Assembly: GCF_039839375.1 (NCBI RefSeq)
Contig: NZ_JBDOQU010000013.1
Span: 1-64,000, forward strand
Source of the DNA: JBDOQU01 sp039839375
Lineage (GTDB): Bacteria > Pseudomonadota > Alphaproteobacteria > DSM-16000 > Inquilinaceae
Direction of reading: 5' to 3'
DNA length: 64,000 bases
Shown here: piece after piece, positions 42,872 to 51,100 of the stretch
Position numbering within the stretch: position 1 is the stretch's first letter
Layout of the letters: the number at the start of each line of letters is the position of its first letter
Notes under the pieces: model-generated
Told to the model about the DNA's origin: nothing
Seen by the model: the letters and a program-made list of their open reading frames with translations, nothing else
Database searches by the model: none
Made by a program: the position numbers and the translations under genes

Positions 42872-42956
42872 GAGAGGAAGAGGACGGCGGCTTTCACCGT
42901 GACGGGTTTGGAGGCTGAGAGAAAGGCTCCTGGCCGGCCCGTCGCGGAGATCCGCG
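42872..42956 (+). promoter_or_regulatory. Conserved structured leader (type I) of ardC
   Basis: It contains GAGAGGAAGAGG, then GTGACGGG (42899-42906), which can pair with CCCGTCGC (42938-42945). A GAGAGAAAGG block (42917-42926) lies between them. GGAG then gives the ribosome site before ATG 42957. The same order of blocks precedes parB (45104) and the helicase gene (48087). Confidence 0.65.
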
Positions 42957-43919
42957 ATGCCTCGTTCAAATCCTTCCCGATCCGCCTCCGCGGCCGATCG
43001 CACCAACCTCTACGACGAGATCACCTCGAACATCATTGCCGAGCTTGAATCCGGCCGTCTGCCCTGGGTCCAGCCTTGGGGCTTCTGCAGCGTCTCGGCA
43101 CCGCTCGCCATGCCGAAGAATGCGGCGACCGGCCGGACCTATTCCGGTATCAACATCCTGATCCTCTGGGGCGCCGTTGTCGCCCGTGGCTTCTCCTGCC
43201 AGAGCTGGCTCACTTTCCGCCAGGCTCTCAGCCTCGGCGGCAATGTCCGGAAGGGCGAACGCGGCACGACCGTCGTCTATGCCGACCGCTTCGTGCCCGA
43301 CGACGAACGCCGGCGGGCGCGGGAAACCGGCGAGGAAGCGCAGGCGATCCCCTTTCTGAAGCGGTTCACGGTGTTCTCGACGGACCAGTGCGAGGGCCTG
43401 CCGGGAGAGCTCGTCACCGCTCCGCCGCCCGTGCGCGAAGGACTGATCCTGCCGGAGGTCGAGGCGTTGATCCGGGCGAGCGGCGCGGATCTCCGGCTCG
43501 GCGGCGAGAGGGCGTTCTACGCACCGGCGCTTGACTACATCCAGGTTCCTCGCCCCGAGGCATATTTCGAGCCGATCAACTGGCATCGCACAGCGCTGCA
43601 TGAGCTCGGCCACTGGAGCGGCCACGCCTCCCGTCTCGCGCGCGATCTCTCCGGCGGCTTCGGCTCCGGAAAATATGCGCGCGAGGAACTGGTGGCCGAA
43701 ATGTGCGCCGCCTTCTGCTGCGCCACACTCGGAATCACACCGACCGTTCGCCACGCCGACTATATCGGCTCCTGGCTCGAGGTGCTGCGCGAGGACTCGA
43801 AGGTGATCGTGCGCGCGGCCTCGGCCGCGTCCAAAGCCGCCGATTACCTGCTCGCCTTTCGACCCGGCCCCGAACAGCAGGTCTCCGCTCCTGCGGACGA
43901 CAAGCGTGAGGCGGCCTGA
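42957..43919 (+). CDS. ardC: ArdC-family antirestriction protein (zincin)
   Basis: A 320-residue ArdC-like protein. ArdC proteins protect incoming single-stranded DNA in the recipient during conjugation. The N-terminal ssDNA-binding domain (DUF1738-like; LYDEITSNIIAELESGRLPWVQPW, then GRTYSGINILILW) spans about 15-130. The C-terminal metallopeptidase domain has HELGHWSGH (near 215-223) and a downstream EELVAEMCAAF helix. Its stop overlaps the start of the truncated PP-loop gene. It belongs to the element backbone. Confidence 0.94.
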   Translation: MPRSNPSRSASAADRTNLYDEITSNIIAELESGRLPWVQPWGFCSVSAPLAMPKNAATGRTYSGINILILWGAVVARGFSCQSWLTFRQALSLGGNVRKGERGTTVVYADRFVPDDERRRARETGEEAQAIPFLKRFTVFSTDQCEGLPGELVTAPPPVREGLILPEVEALIRASGADLRLGGERAFYAPALDYIQVPRPEAYFEPINWHRTALHELGHWSGHASRLARDLSGGFGSGKYAREELVAEMCAAFCCATLGITPTVRHADYIGSWLEVLREDSKVIVRAASAASKAADYLLAFRPGPEQQVSAPADDKREAA

Positions 43920-44134
43920 TGAACGCCTTCGCGTCAGCGGCAGCTTTTGCCGAACCTCAACCCGCCCCGACGATCGGGCTGCGGGTCCTCAGCCTGGGCG
44001 CCGGCGTCCAGTCCACGACCCTCGCCTTGATGGCGGCGCATGGCGAGATCGAGCCGATGCCCGATTGCGGCATCTTCGCCGACACCGGCTGGGAGCCACA
44101 GGCGGCGCAACTTCGTCTTACGGTGACCGCGTAA
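43919..44134 (+). pseudogene. Truncated PP-loop (PAPS-reductase-like) protein
   Basis: The first 62 residues read RVLSLGAGVQSTTLALMAAHGEIEPMPDC, then IFADTGWEPQA, the N-terminal PP-loop of the phosphoadenosine-phosphosulfate-reductase-like family that often follows ardC in such elements. The family normally continues for over 200 residues. Here the homology stops near 44104, and the frame ends nine codons later. The gene is cut where the EVE/ABM cassette begins. Confidence 0.8.
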
Positions 44135-44157
44135 GACCCAAGCGTCACATGACTTAC

Positions 44158-44589
44158 TTAGGGTCGCGCAACGCCCATCGCTTCGGCGATGATCTGGAAG
44201 TCGTCCTTCGAAATTTCAAACAGACCGCGTCGAAACGCCAGCCCCCACGCTGCCCCCCGGTCCCGCGTAAATCCAAGCTGATCAAGTATGGGTCGGATCG
44301 GGGCGGACGACGCATGATCTTGCCATGCGACACGACGGCGGTGGTGCATTCCAATCGCGCCACGGTCGACCGCCAGCACCTGATCGCCTTTGACTTCGCC
44401 AATGGCCGTGAATGCCTGGACTTTGGCGCCCGCCGAGATCCGCTCGCGCGGGGCATAGCAGGCGACTCCGTCGCCATGATGGAATGTCTCAACCGGTGCC
44501 CGCCGTCCATGGCCGGCCTGCACGAAATGGCCATCGACCGCCGTCCGGATGTGATCGGCGGACGCAACCACGATCCAGTAACGGGCCAA
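44158..44589 (-). CDS. EVE domain-containing protein
   Basis: A 143-residue EVE (PUA-like) protein. The motif is RYWIVVASADHI at the start, then GHGRRAPVETFHHGDGVACYAPRE, GEVKGDQVL, and WGLAFRRGLFEISKDDFQIIAEAMG at the end. EVE domains bind modified bases in RNA or DNA. The start is TTG at 44589, preceded by GGAG; no ATG fits. It follows the ABM-domain gene by 4 nt on the same strand, so the two form a small cassette inserted into the PP-loop gene. Confidence 0.85.
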   Translation of the reverse strand: MARYWIVVASADHIRTAVDGHFVQAGHGRRAPVETFHHGDGVACYAPRERISAGAKVQAFTAIGEVKGDQVLAVDRGAIGMHHRRRVAWQDHASSAPIRPILDQLGFTRDRGAAWGLAFRRGLFEISKDDFQIIAEAMGVARP

Positions 44590-44593
44590 ACGC

Positions 44594-44917
44594 TTAGGCT
44601 CCGTGAACGGACGAGACGGTGTAGAGCACCGGATCGAAGGAATCCGCCAGGTCCGCCGCCGCTTTCATGTGCTCCTGACAGGCGGGATCGGCCAGCATCG
44701 CTTCGAAATCGGCCTTCGTCCGCCATTGCGCGTAGTTGGCCACTCGGCCGCCATCGAGACTGCGGTGGATGTTGGCCGAAATGAATCCCACCCGGTGCTT
44801 CATCACGGTTTCGGTCGCCTTATCGAGCAGGGCGATGAGCGCCTCAGCCTTATCTGGATCGACTTTGAAGGTATTGATCAGGGCGATCTGGCTGTCGTTC
44901 GGTTGGATGTGGGTCAT
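44594..44917 (-). CDS. Antibiotic biosynthesis monooxygenase (ABM) domain protein
   Basis: A 107-residue dimeric alpha-beta barrel protein of the ABM type. It reads IALINTFKVDPDKAEALIALLDKATETVMKHRVGFISANIHRSLDGGRVANYAQWRTKADFEAMLADP, then FDPVLYTVSSV. Members are small monooxygenases or dimerisation modules with varied substrates; none can be named here. The ATG at 44917 (MTHIQPND) is preferred over 44968. It precedes the EVE gene by 4 nt and is cargo rather than backbone. Confidence 0.85.
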   Translation of the reverse strand: MTHIQPNDSQIALINTFKVDPDKAEALIALLDKATETVMKHRVGFISANIHRSLDGGRVANYAQWRTKADFEAMLADPACQEHMKAAADLADSFDPVLYTVSSVHGA

Positions 44918-45103
44918 GTGGCCTGCTCCAAGAATGGTATTGGGGGGAGTGAGTGTCATCCCAATCAAACGAGCGATGCACTTGCAAGTCGCGATTGATG
45001 CTCGGGTGCGATGATCTGTTTGGCAGTATCGAACGATCTTGCCGCATTATCCGATCATCCGGCGTTGTCCCTTACGGGCCTCCTGCTTTGCGTTCCTCGT
45101 CCA

Positions 45104-45185
45104 GAGAGTGAGAGGGCTGCGCCGGTTTCGTGACGGATTGAGTTCGAGAGAGAGGCTCTCGGCGTTCGTCACGGAGACTACCGAC
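45104..45185 (+). promoter_or_regulatory. Conserved structured leader (type I) of parB
   Basis: It contains GAGAGTGAGAGG (45104-45115), then GTGACG (45130-45135) able to pair with CGTCAC (45167-45172). Inside is a second stem CGAGAG/CTCTCG (45145-45161) carrying GAGAGAGAGG. GGAG then provides the ribosome site before ATG 45186. The arrangement is shared with the ardC and helicase leaders. Confidence 0.7.
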
Positions 45186-47324
45186 ATGGCTACCGCCGTT
45201 CAGAAGATCACCCTCTGCGCCTCGCGCGACATCCCCTTCAACAAGCTTATCCTGTCTCAGGCCAACGTCCGGCGTGTGAAGGCCGGCATTTCGGTCGAGG
45301 AACTGGCGCAGGACATCGCCCGGCGAGGTCTGCTTCAGGGCCTCAACGTCCGCCCCGTCGTCGACGCCGATGGCGCCGAGACCGGGATGTTCGAGATCCC
45401 CGCCGGCGGCCGCCGCTACCGGGCGCTCGAGCTGTTGGTCAAGGGCAAGCGCCTCGCCAAGACCGCGCCCGTGCCCTGCGTGGTGCGCGATCCGTCAACG
45501 GACATCCTGGCCGAGGACGACTCGCTTGCCGAGAACATCCAGCGCGTCGCCCTGCACCCCCTCGACCAGTTCCGCGCCTTTCAGGCGATGCGGGAGAAGG
45601 GCCAGCCCGAGGAGGACATCGCCGCCGCCTTCTTCGTGCCCGTCAACGTCGTGAAGCAGCGGCTGCGTCTTGCCGCGGTCTCGGACACGCTCCTCGACCT
45701 TTATGCTGAAGACGGCATGACGCTGGAACAGCTGATGGCCTTCACCGTCACCCATGACCACACCCGCCAGGAGCAGGTCTGGGAGGGGCTCGCGCGGTCC
45801 TACAGCAAGGAGCCATATCAGATTCGCCGGATGCTGACCGAAACCACGGTCCGCGCCTCGGACAAGCGGGCGCAGTTCGTCGGGCTGGAAGCCTATGCCG
45901 ACGCGGGCGGCGTCATCATGCGCGATCTGTTCCAGAACGACGATGGCGGCTGGCTGGAGGACGTGGCGTTGCTCGATCGACTCGTCGCCGACAAGCTGAA
46001 GGCCGAGGCGGAGATCATCGCCACTGAGGGCTGGAAGTGGATCTCGGTCGCCGTCGAGACGCCCTACGATTGCGCCTATGGTCTGCGGGAGCTGACAGGC
46101 ATCCCCGCCGAGCTGACCACCGACGAACAAGCGACGCAGGAGGCGCTTCAAGCCGAATACGCCAAGCTCGAAGCCGAATATGAGGGTGCCGACGAGCTGC
46201 CGGACGAGGTGGATGAGCGGCTCGGTGAGATCGAGACGGCGCTGGCCGCCTTCGACGAACGCCCGGTCATCTACGACCCGGCCGACATCGCCCGCGCCGG
46301 CGTCTTCGTCAGCATCGGCGCCGATGGCAGGTTGTCGGTCGACCGCGGCTATGTCCGCCCCGAGGACGAGGCTCCCAACGTCGAGGCCGACAGTGGGGAG
46401 GATGGCGATGAGCACCCGACCACAGCATCCGATCCGACCGCGCCGGGCGTCCAACGCGCGGTGATCACGATCGGCGGCCAGGCTGAGCCGGAGGATGACG
46501 AGGAGGACGTCATCAAGCCGCTGCCGGAGCGGCTTGTCGGCGAGCTGACGGCGCACCGCACGCTCGCGCTGCGCGACGCGCTGGCCGCAAACCCGCATGT
46601 CGCGGTCACGGCGTTGCTGCACAAGCTCGTGCTCGACACCTTCCAGCGCACATCGTCGTCCGGCGGCTGCCTTGAGGCTTCGGTCCGGCACGTCTTCTTC
46701 CCCGTTCAGGCCGCCGACCTCAAGGACAGCCCGCCCGCCAAGGCGATCGCCGAGCGGCAGGAAGGCTGGAAGGCGGACATGCCGGGCGACGAGGATGCGC
46801 TGTGGGACTGGCTGGTCCGTCTCGACGACGCCAGCCGCACCGCGCTGCTGGCCCACTGCGTGTCCTATGGGGTCAACGCCCTCTCTGAGAAAGTCGATCG
46901 CTTCGGCGGCGGGCTCTCGCAGCACGGGCTCGATCGTCGGCTGACGCAGGCCGACCGGCTGGCCCACGCCGTTGGCCTCGACATGGTGGAGGCGGGATGG
47001 CGGCCGACGGTCGACAACTATCTCGGCCGCGTGACCAAGCCGCGCATCCTCGAAGCGGTGCGTGAGGCCAAGGGCGAACAGTCGGCGCAACTCATCGACC
47101 ACTTGAAGAAAGCCGACATGGCCAAAGAGGCAGAACGGCTTCTCGACGGCACCGGCTGGCTGCCGGAACCGCTGCGCCTGGCGGTCGCCGAGGCGACGGG
47201 CGAGCCCGACGCGGGCTCCGAAGCCGAGGCGCTGCCGGCCTTCCTCGCCGACGACGAGGATGAGCCGGCTGACGGTGCCGCCGACCCGGACGAGGTGTCC
47301 GCTCACGCCATCGCCGCCGAATGA
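45186..47324 (+). CDS. parB: ParB/RepB-family nuclease-like DNA-binding protein
   Basis: A 712-residue ParB-domain protein, much longer than a partition ParB. The N-terminal ParB fold has LILSQANVRRVKAGISVEELAQDIARRGLLQGLNVRP, then IPAGGRRYRALELL, DSLAENIQRVALHPLDQFRAF (about 20-125), and a helix-turn-helix (FFVPVNVVKQRLRLAAVSD). A glutamate-rich central part (about 320-440) and an unassigned C-terminal half follow. Such long ParB-like proteins are common on conjugative elements, where they may aid stability or conjugation. The start at 45186 follows the conserved leader. Confidence 0.9.
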   Translation: MATAVQKITLCASRDIPFNKLILSQANVRRVKAGISVEELAQDIARRGLLQGLNVRPVVDADGAETGMFEIPAGGRRYRALELLVKGKRLAKTAPVPCVVRDPSTDILAEDDSLAENIQRVALHPLDQFRAFQAMREKGQPEEDIAAAFFVPVNVVKQRLRLAAVSDTLLDLYAEDGMTLEQLMAFTVTHDHTRQEQVWEGLARSYSKEPYQIRRMLTETTVRASDKRAQFVGLEAYADAGGVIMRDLFQNDDGGWLEDVALLDRLVADKLKAEAEIIATEGWKWISVAVETPYDCAYGLRELTGIPAELTTDEQATQEALQAEYAKLEAEYEGADELPDEVDERLGEIETALAAFDERPVIYDPADIARAGVFVSIGADGRLSVDRGYVRPEDEAPNVEADSGEDGDEHPTTASDPTAPGVQRAVITIGGQAEPEDDEEDVIKPLPERLVGELTAHRTLALRDALAANPHVAVTALLHKLVLDTFQRTSSSGGCLEASVRHVFFPVQAADLKDSPPAKAIAERQEGWKADMPGDEDALWDWLVRLDDASRTALLAHCVSYGVNALSEKVDRFGGGLSQHGLDRRLTQADRLAHAVGLDMVEAGWRPTVDNYLGRVTKPRILEAVREAKGEQSAQLIDHLKKADMAKEAERLLDGTGWLPEPLRLAVAEATGEPDAGSEAEALPAFLADDEDEPADGAADPDEVSAHAIAAE

Positions 47325-47374
47325 CCCGAACCTGCGGGGCGGCATCCGTCGCCCCGCGACCTTCCCAGCCCTTC

Positions 47375-47404
47375 AAGAAGCCCGGCCACCGCGCCGGGCT
47401 TCTT
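47375..47404 (+). terminator. Strong hairpin after parB
   Basis: A perfect 12-bp stem AAGAAGCCCGGC/GCCGGGCTTCTT with a 6-nt loop, followed by CGTTTC. It lies 50 nt after the parB stop and 20 nt before the next ATG, so it may end or attenuate transcription between the two genes. Confidence 0.7.
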
Positions 47405-47423
47405 CGTTTCAGGAGACTTTCCG

Positions 47424-47843
47424 ATGGCCGATTTCTTCACCCATTTCTCGTGCCTGCTCGACGTCGGCACGCCCGCCAACGCCGCCCGTGCGCTCGATCT
47501 CTACATTGCTTTCGCCGAGGAGGTGGAGCGCGAGGAGATCGGCGTCGTCGGCTTCGTCATGTCGATCCAGCCCGAGCACGGTGGCACCCAGCTCTGGATC
47601 CGCGACGACGTGACCGGCGATCCCGAGCAGGTTCTCACGTTCGTCAAGCGATGCGCCAAGGCATTTTCTCTGGCGGGCCGCTGGGGCTTCGAATGGGCGA
47701 ACACCTGCTCCAGACCGCGCGTCAATGCGTTCGGCGGCGGCGCCCATGTTCTCGACCTTGCCGATGGCTCGACCGTCGCCTGGACAGACACCAATGGCTG
47801 GCTCGCGCTGACCCTGGCGGACGGAGCGGAGGACGGACGATGA
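47424..47843 (+). CDS. Hypothetical protein of the element backbone
   Basis: A 139-residue protein, preceded by CAGGAGACTTTCCG. It reads MADFFTHFSCLLDVGTPANAARALDLYIAFAEEVEREE, then QLWIRDDVTGDPEQVLTFVKRCAKAFSLAGRWGFEWANTCSRPRVNAFGGGAHVLDL. This type is frequent between the parB and helicase genes of such elements. I know no function. It overlaps the next gene by 4 nt (ATGA at 47840). Confidence 0.75.
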   Translation: MADFFTHFSCLLDVGTPANAARALDLYIAFAEEVEREEIGVVGFVMSIQPEHGGTQLWIRDDVTGDPEQVLTFVKRCAKAFSLAGRWGFEWANTCSRPRVNAFGGGAHVLDLADGSTVAWTDTNGWLALTLADGAEDGR

Positions 47844-48088
47844 GCATCCCCGATCATGCCCGGACAAATTTCAACACCCTGCTGCGCGCCGCCGAAGACG
47901 GCAATCTGGCGCTGATGGAATGCGCCGACGCGATCACCGGCGCGACGCGATACGTCATCTGCGCTGTCGGCCGCGAAGGCCGCGACTTCGTGATGACGCC
48001 CTTTGGGCATCTCGCCGATGGCAGTCCCTATGACGCCTATGTGCCGCCCGATGCTTCCGGCGGGGCGAGCGACCCAGCGCCGGTTTGA
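47840..48088 (+). CDS. Small conserved backbone protein (DUF6117-like)
   Basis: An 82-residue protein: MSIPDHARTNFNTLLRAAEDGNLALMECADAITGATRYVICAVGREGRDFVMTPFGHLADGSPYDAY. It resembles the small DUF6117-type proteins that sit before the Strawberry-notch helicase in mobile elements; the family name is from memory and less certain than the gene itself. It is translationally coupled to the preceding gene. Its stop lies at the first bases of the helicase leader. Confidence 0.75.
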   Translation: MSIPDHARTNFNTLLRAAEDGNLALMECADAITGATRYVICAVGREGRDFVMTPFGHLADGSPYDAYVPPDASGGASDPAPV

Positions 48089-48181
48089 GAGGGAGAGGAA
48101 GGCCGGGACGGGTTTGAGCCGGTGGGGTCGAGAGAGAGCGCCCTGCGGTTCGAACCGTCCCCGCTCTCCCGAGGTTCCTTC
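48087..48181 (+). promoter_or_regulatory. Conserved structured leader (type I) of the helicase gene
   Basis: It contains GAGAGGGAGAGG (48087-48098), then GGGACGG (48105-48111) able to pair with CCGTCCC (48155-48161). A GAGAGAGAGC block (48130-48139) lies between. It occupies exactly the gap between the preceding stop codon and ATG 48182. It shares block order with the ardC and parB leaders. Confidence 0.65.
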
Positions 48182-51100
48182 ATGATCACGTCCACCGCTT
48201 CCGCGCTTGCCCTCCCGGCTGCGTCACAGTCTTGCACAGCCGCCGATGCCGGCATGGCGTCCCGCGTGTTCGCCGCCGCGCAGCTCATCCTCCCCGATCT
48301 CGAACGCGGCCATCGCATCGACGCGCCCATGCTGCGCGCCGCGATGGAAGCCGCCTTCGGCGCCTCCGACGCGTCGGGCGCCTGGGACTGGAAAACCGCC
48401 TACGATGCCTGCGAGGCGGCGACCGTCCTATTCCTGCGCAAGTTCGGTCCGGCCCTTCGCGGCAGGGCCGCGTCGCCCGCCGCCATGCTGCCGATGCTCG
48501 GCAAGATCGCGTGCCTTCTCCCCACTCACACCCGTCGCTCCGAGGAGAGCCAGGCGTTCCAGCAATTCTCGACGCCGATCGCGCTGGGCCTCGCGGCGCG
48601 CGCCGCCGCCGCTATCACGCCCGCCGACCGCGTGCTGGAGCCATCGGCCGGCACTGGCCTGCTCGCCATCCTCGGCGAGCTGGCGGGCGGGTCGCTGGTG
48701 CTCAACGAGCTCGCCAAGACCCGCGCTTCGCTGCTCGGCCACCTGTTTCCTGGCACCGTCGTCACCCGCTTCGACGCGGCGCAAATCGACGATTATCTCG
48801 ACCCGAGCATCGTGCCCAGCGTCGTGCTGATCAATCCGCCGTTCTCCGTCATGGCCAACGTGTCCGGCCGCATGACGGATGCCGCTTACCGGCATGTCGC
48901 CTCAGCGCTGGCGCGGCTCGCCGAGGGCGGGCGTCTGGTCGCCATCACCGGATCGAGCTTCTCACCCGACAATCATGCCTGGGCCGATGCGTTCGCGCGG
49001 TTGCAGGAACGCGGGCGCGTCGTCTTTTCGGCGGCGATCGACGGGTCGGTCTACGCCAAGCATGGGACCACGATCGACACCCGGCTGACCGTCATCGACA
49101 AGGTTGCGGCCAATGATGCCGCCGTGTTGCCGGCATCGCCCGGTATCGCACCGGATGTCGCCACGCTGCTCGGCTGGGTCGAAAGCCAGGTCCCGGCTCG
49201 GCTCCCGATCGCCGCGTCTGTCGCGGTCGCCACGGTCGCACCTCCGGCCATTCCCCGCTCGGTCCGCGCCTACGTCATGCGTCCGTCCTCCGCTCGGGCC
49301 ACCGCGGCCGAACCTCAGGGCGTTGAGCTCGCCTATGAGACCGTGGACTGGAAACCGGCCGAAGGCGGCCAGATCACCGAGGCGCTTTATGAAGAATACG
49401 GATTGCAGGCGATCCGTATTCCTGGCTCTCGGGCGCATCCCACCAAGCTGGTGCAGTCGGCCGCGATGGCCTCGGTCGCGCCGCCGACGCCGACGTATCG
49501 GCCGCATCTTCCACTTGCCGTCGTCTCCGATGGCCTGCTGTCGGACGCCCAGCTCGAATCCGTCATCTACGCGGGCGAAGCCCATACCGACCACCTCGCA
49601 GGATCGTGGACGGTCGACGAGACCTTCGACCTCGTCTCGGCAGCCCGCGATGATGCGGCGAACGCCGTCCGCTTCAGGCGCGGCTGGTTCCTCGGCGATG
49701 GAACGGGAGCCGGCAAAGGTCGTCAGGTCGCGGGCATCCTGCTCGACAATTGGCTGAAGGGACGACGCCGCGCCGTGTGGGTGTCGAAGTCCGACAAGCT
49801 GATCGAGGACGCCCAGCGGGACTGGTCGGCGCTCGGCATGGAGCGTCTGCTGGTGACGCCGCTGTCGCGGTTCCGCCAGGGCATGCCGATCCGTCTGGCG
49901 GAAGGCGTCCTATTCACCACCTATGCCACGCTGCGGTCCGACGCGCGCGAGGACAAGGTTTCCCGCGTCCAGCAGATCGTCGATTGGTTCGGCTCCGACT
50001 TCGATGGAGTGATCGTCTTCGACGAGAGCCACGCCATGCAGAACGCCGCCGGGGGCAAGGGCGAACGCGGCGACCAGGCTGCCTCGCAGCAGGGTCGCGC
50101 GGGGCTTCGGCTCCAGCACGCTTTGCCGAACGCCCGCATCGTCTACGTCTCGGCGACCGGCGCCACGACCGTCCACAACCTCGCCTATGCCCAGCGCCTC
50201 GGCCTCTGGGGCGGCGAAGACTTTCCCTTCGCCACGCGCGCCGAGTTCGTCGAGGCGATCGAGGCCGGCGGCGTTGCGGCGATGGAGGTGCTCGCCCGCG
50301 ATCTTCGGGCGCTCGGACTCTACGCGGCGCGCTCACTCTCCTATGAAGGCGTCGAATACGAGCTGGTCGAGCATACGCTGACCGACGAGCAGGTCCGCAT
50401 CTACGACGCCTATGCCGGGGCGTTTTCGGTCATCCATAACAATCTCGACGCCGCGATGCAGGCCGCCAACATCACCGGCTCGACCGGCACGTTGAATGCT
50501 CAGGCCAAATCGGCCGCGCGATCCGCTTTCGAGAGCGCCAAGCAACGCTTCTTCTCCCACCTCATCACCAGCATGAAGACGCCGTCGCTGATCCGATCGA
50601 TCGAGCGCGATCTCGAGGACGGCCATGCGTCGGTCATCCAGATCGTCTCCACCGGCGAGGCGCTGATGGAGCGCCGCCTGGCCGAGATCCCCACCGACGA
50701 GTGGGGCGACGTCCAGGTCGACATCACACCCCGAGAATATGTCCTCGACTATCTCGCCCATTCCTTCCCGGTTCAGCTCTACGAGCCGTTCAGCGACAGC
50801 GAAGGCAAGCTGTCGTCGCGGCCGGTCTATCGTGATGGTCAGCCGGTCGAGAGCCGCGAGGCGGTCGCTAGGCGGGATCGGCTGATCGAGACGTTGGCGT
50901 CGCAGCCCCCGGTCCCGGGCGCGCTCGACCAGATCGTCCAGCGCTTCGGCACTGACGTAGTGGCCGAGGTGACCGGCCGCTCGCGCCGCATCGTCCGCAA
51001 GTCCGGTGCCGACGGCAGGGGCGACCGCTTGATGGTCGAGAACCGCGCCGGCTCGGCCAATCTCGCCGAGACCAGCGCCTTCATGGACGACCAGAAACGC

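Noticed and set aside
45495..47345. Minus-strand frame of 616 codons opposite parB
   Set aside because: Antisense shadow without any recognisable domain; parB has the ParB fold on the other strand.
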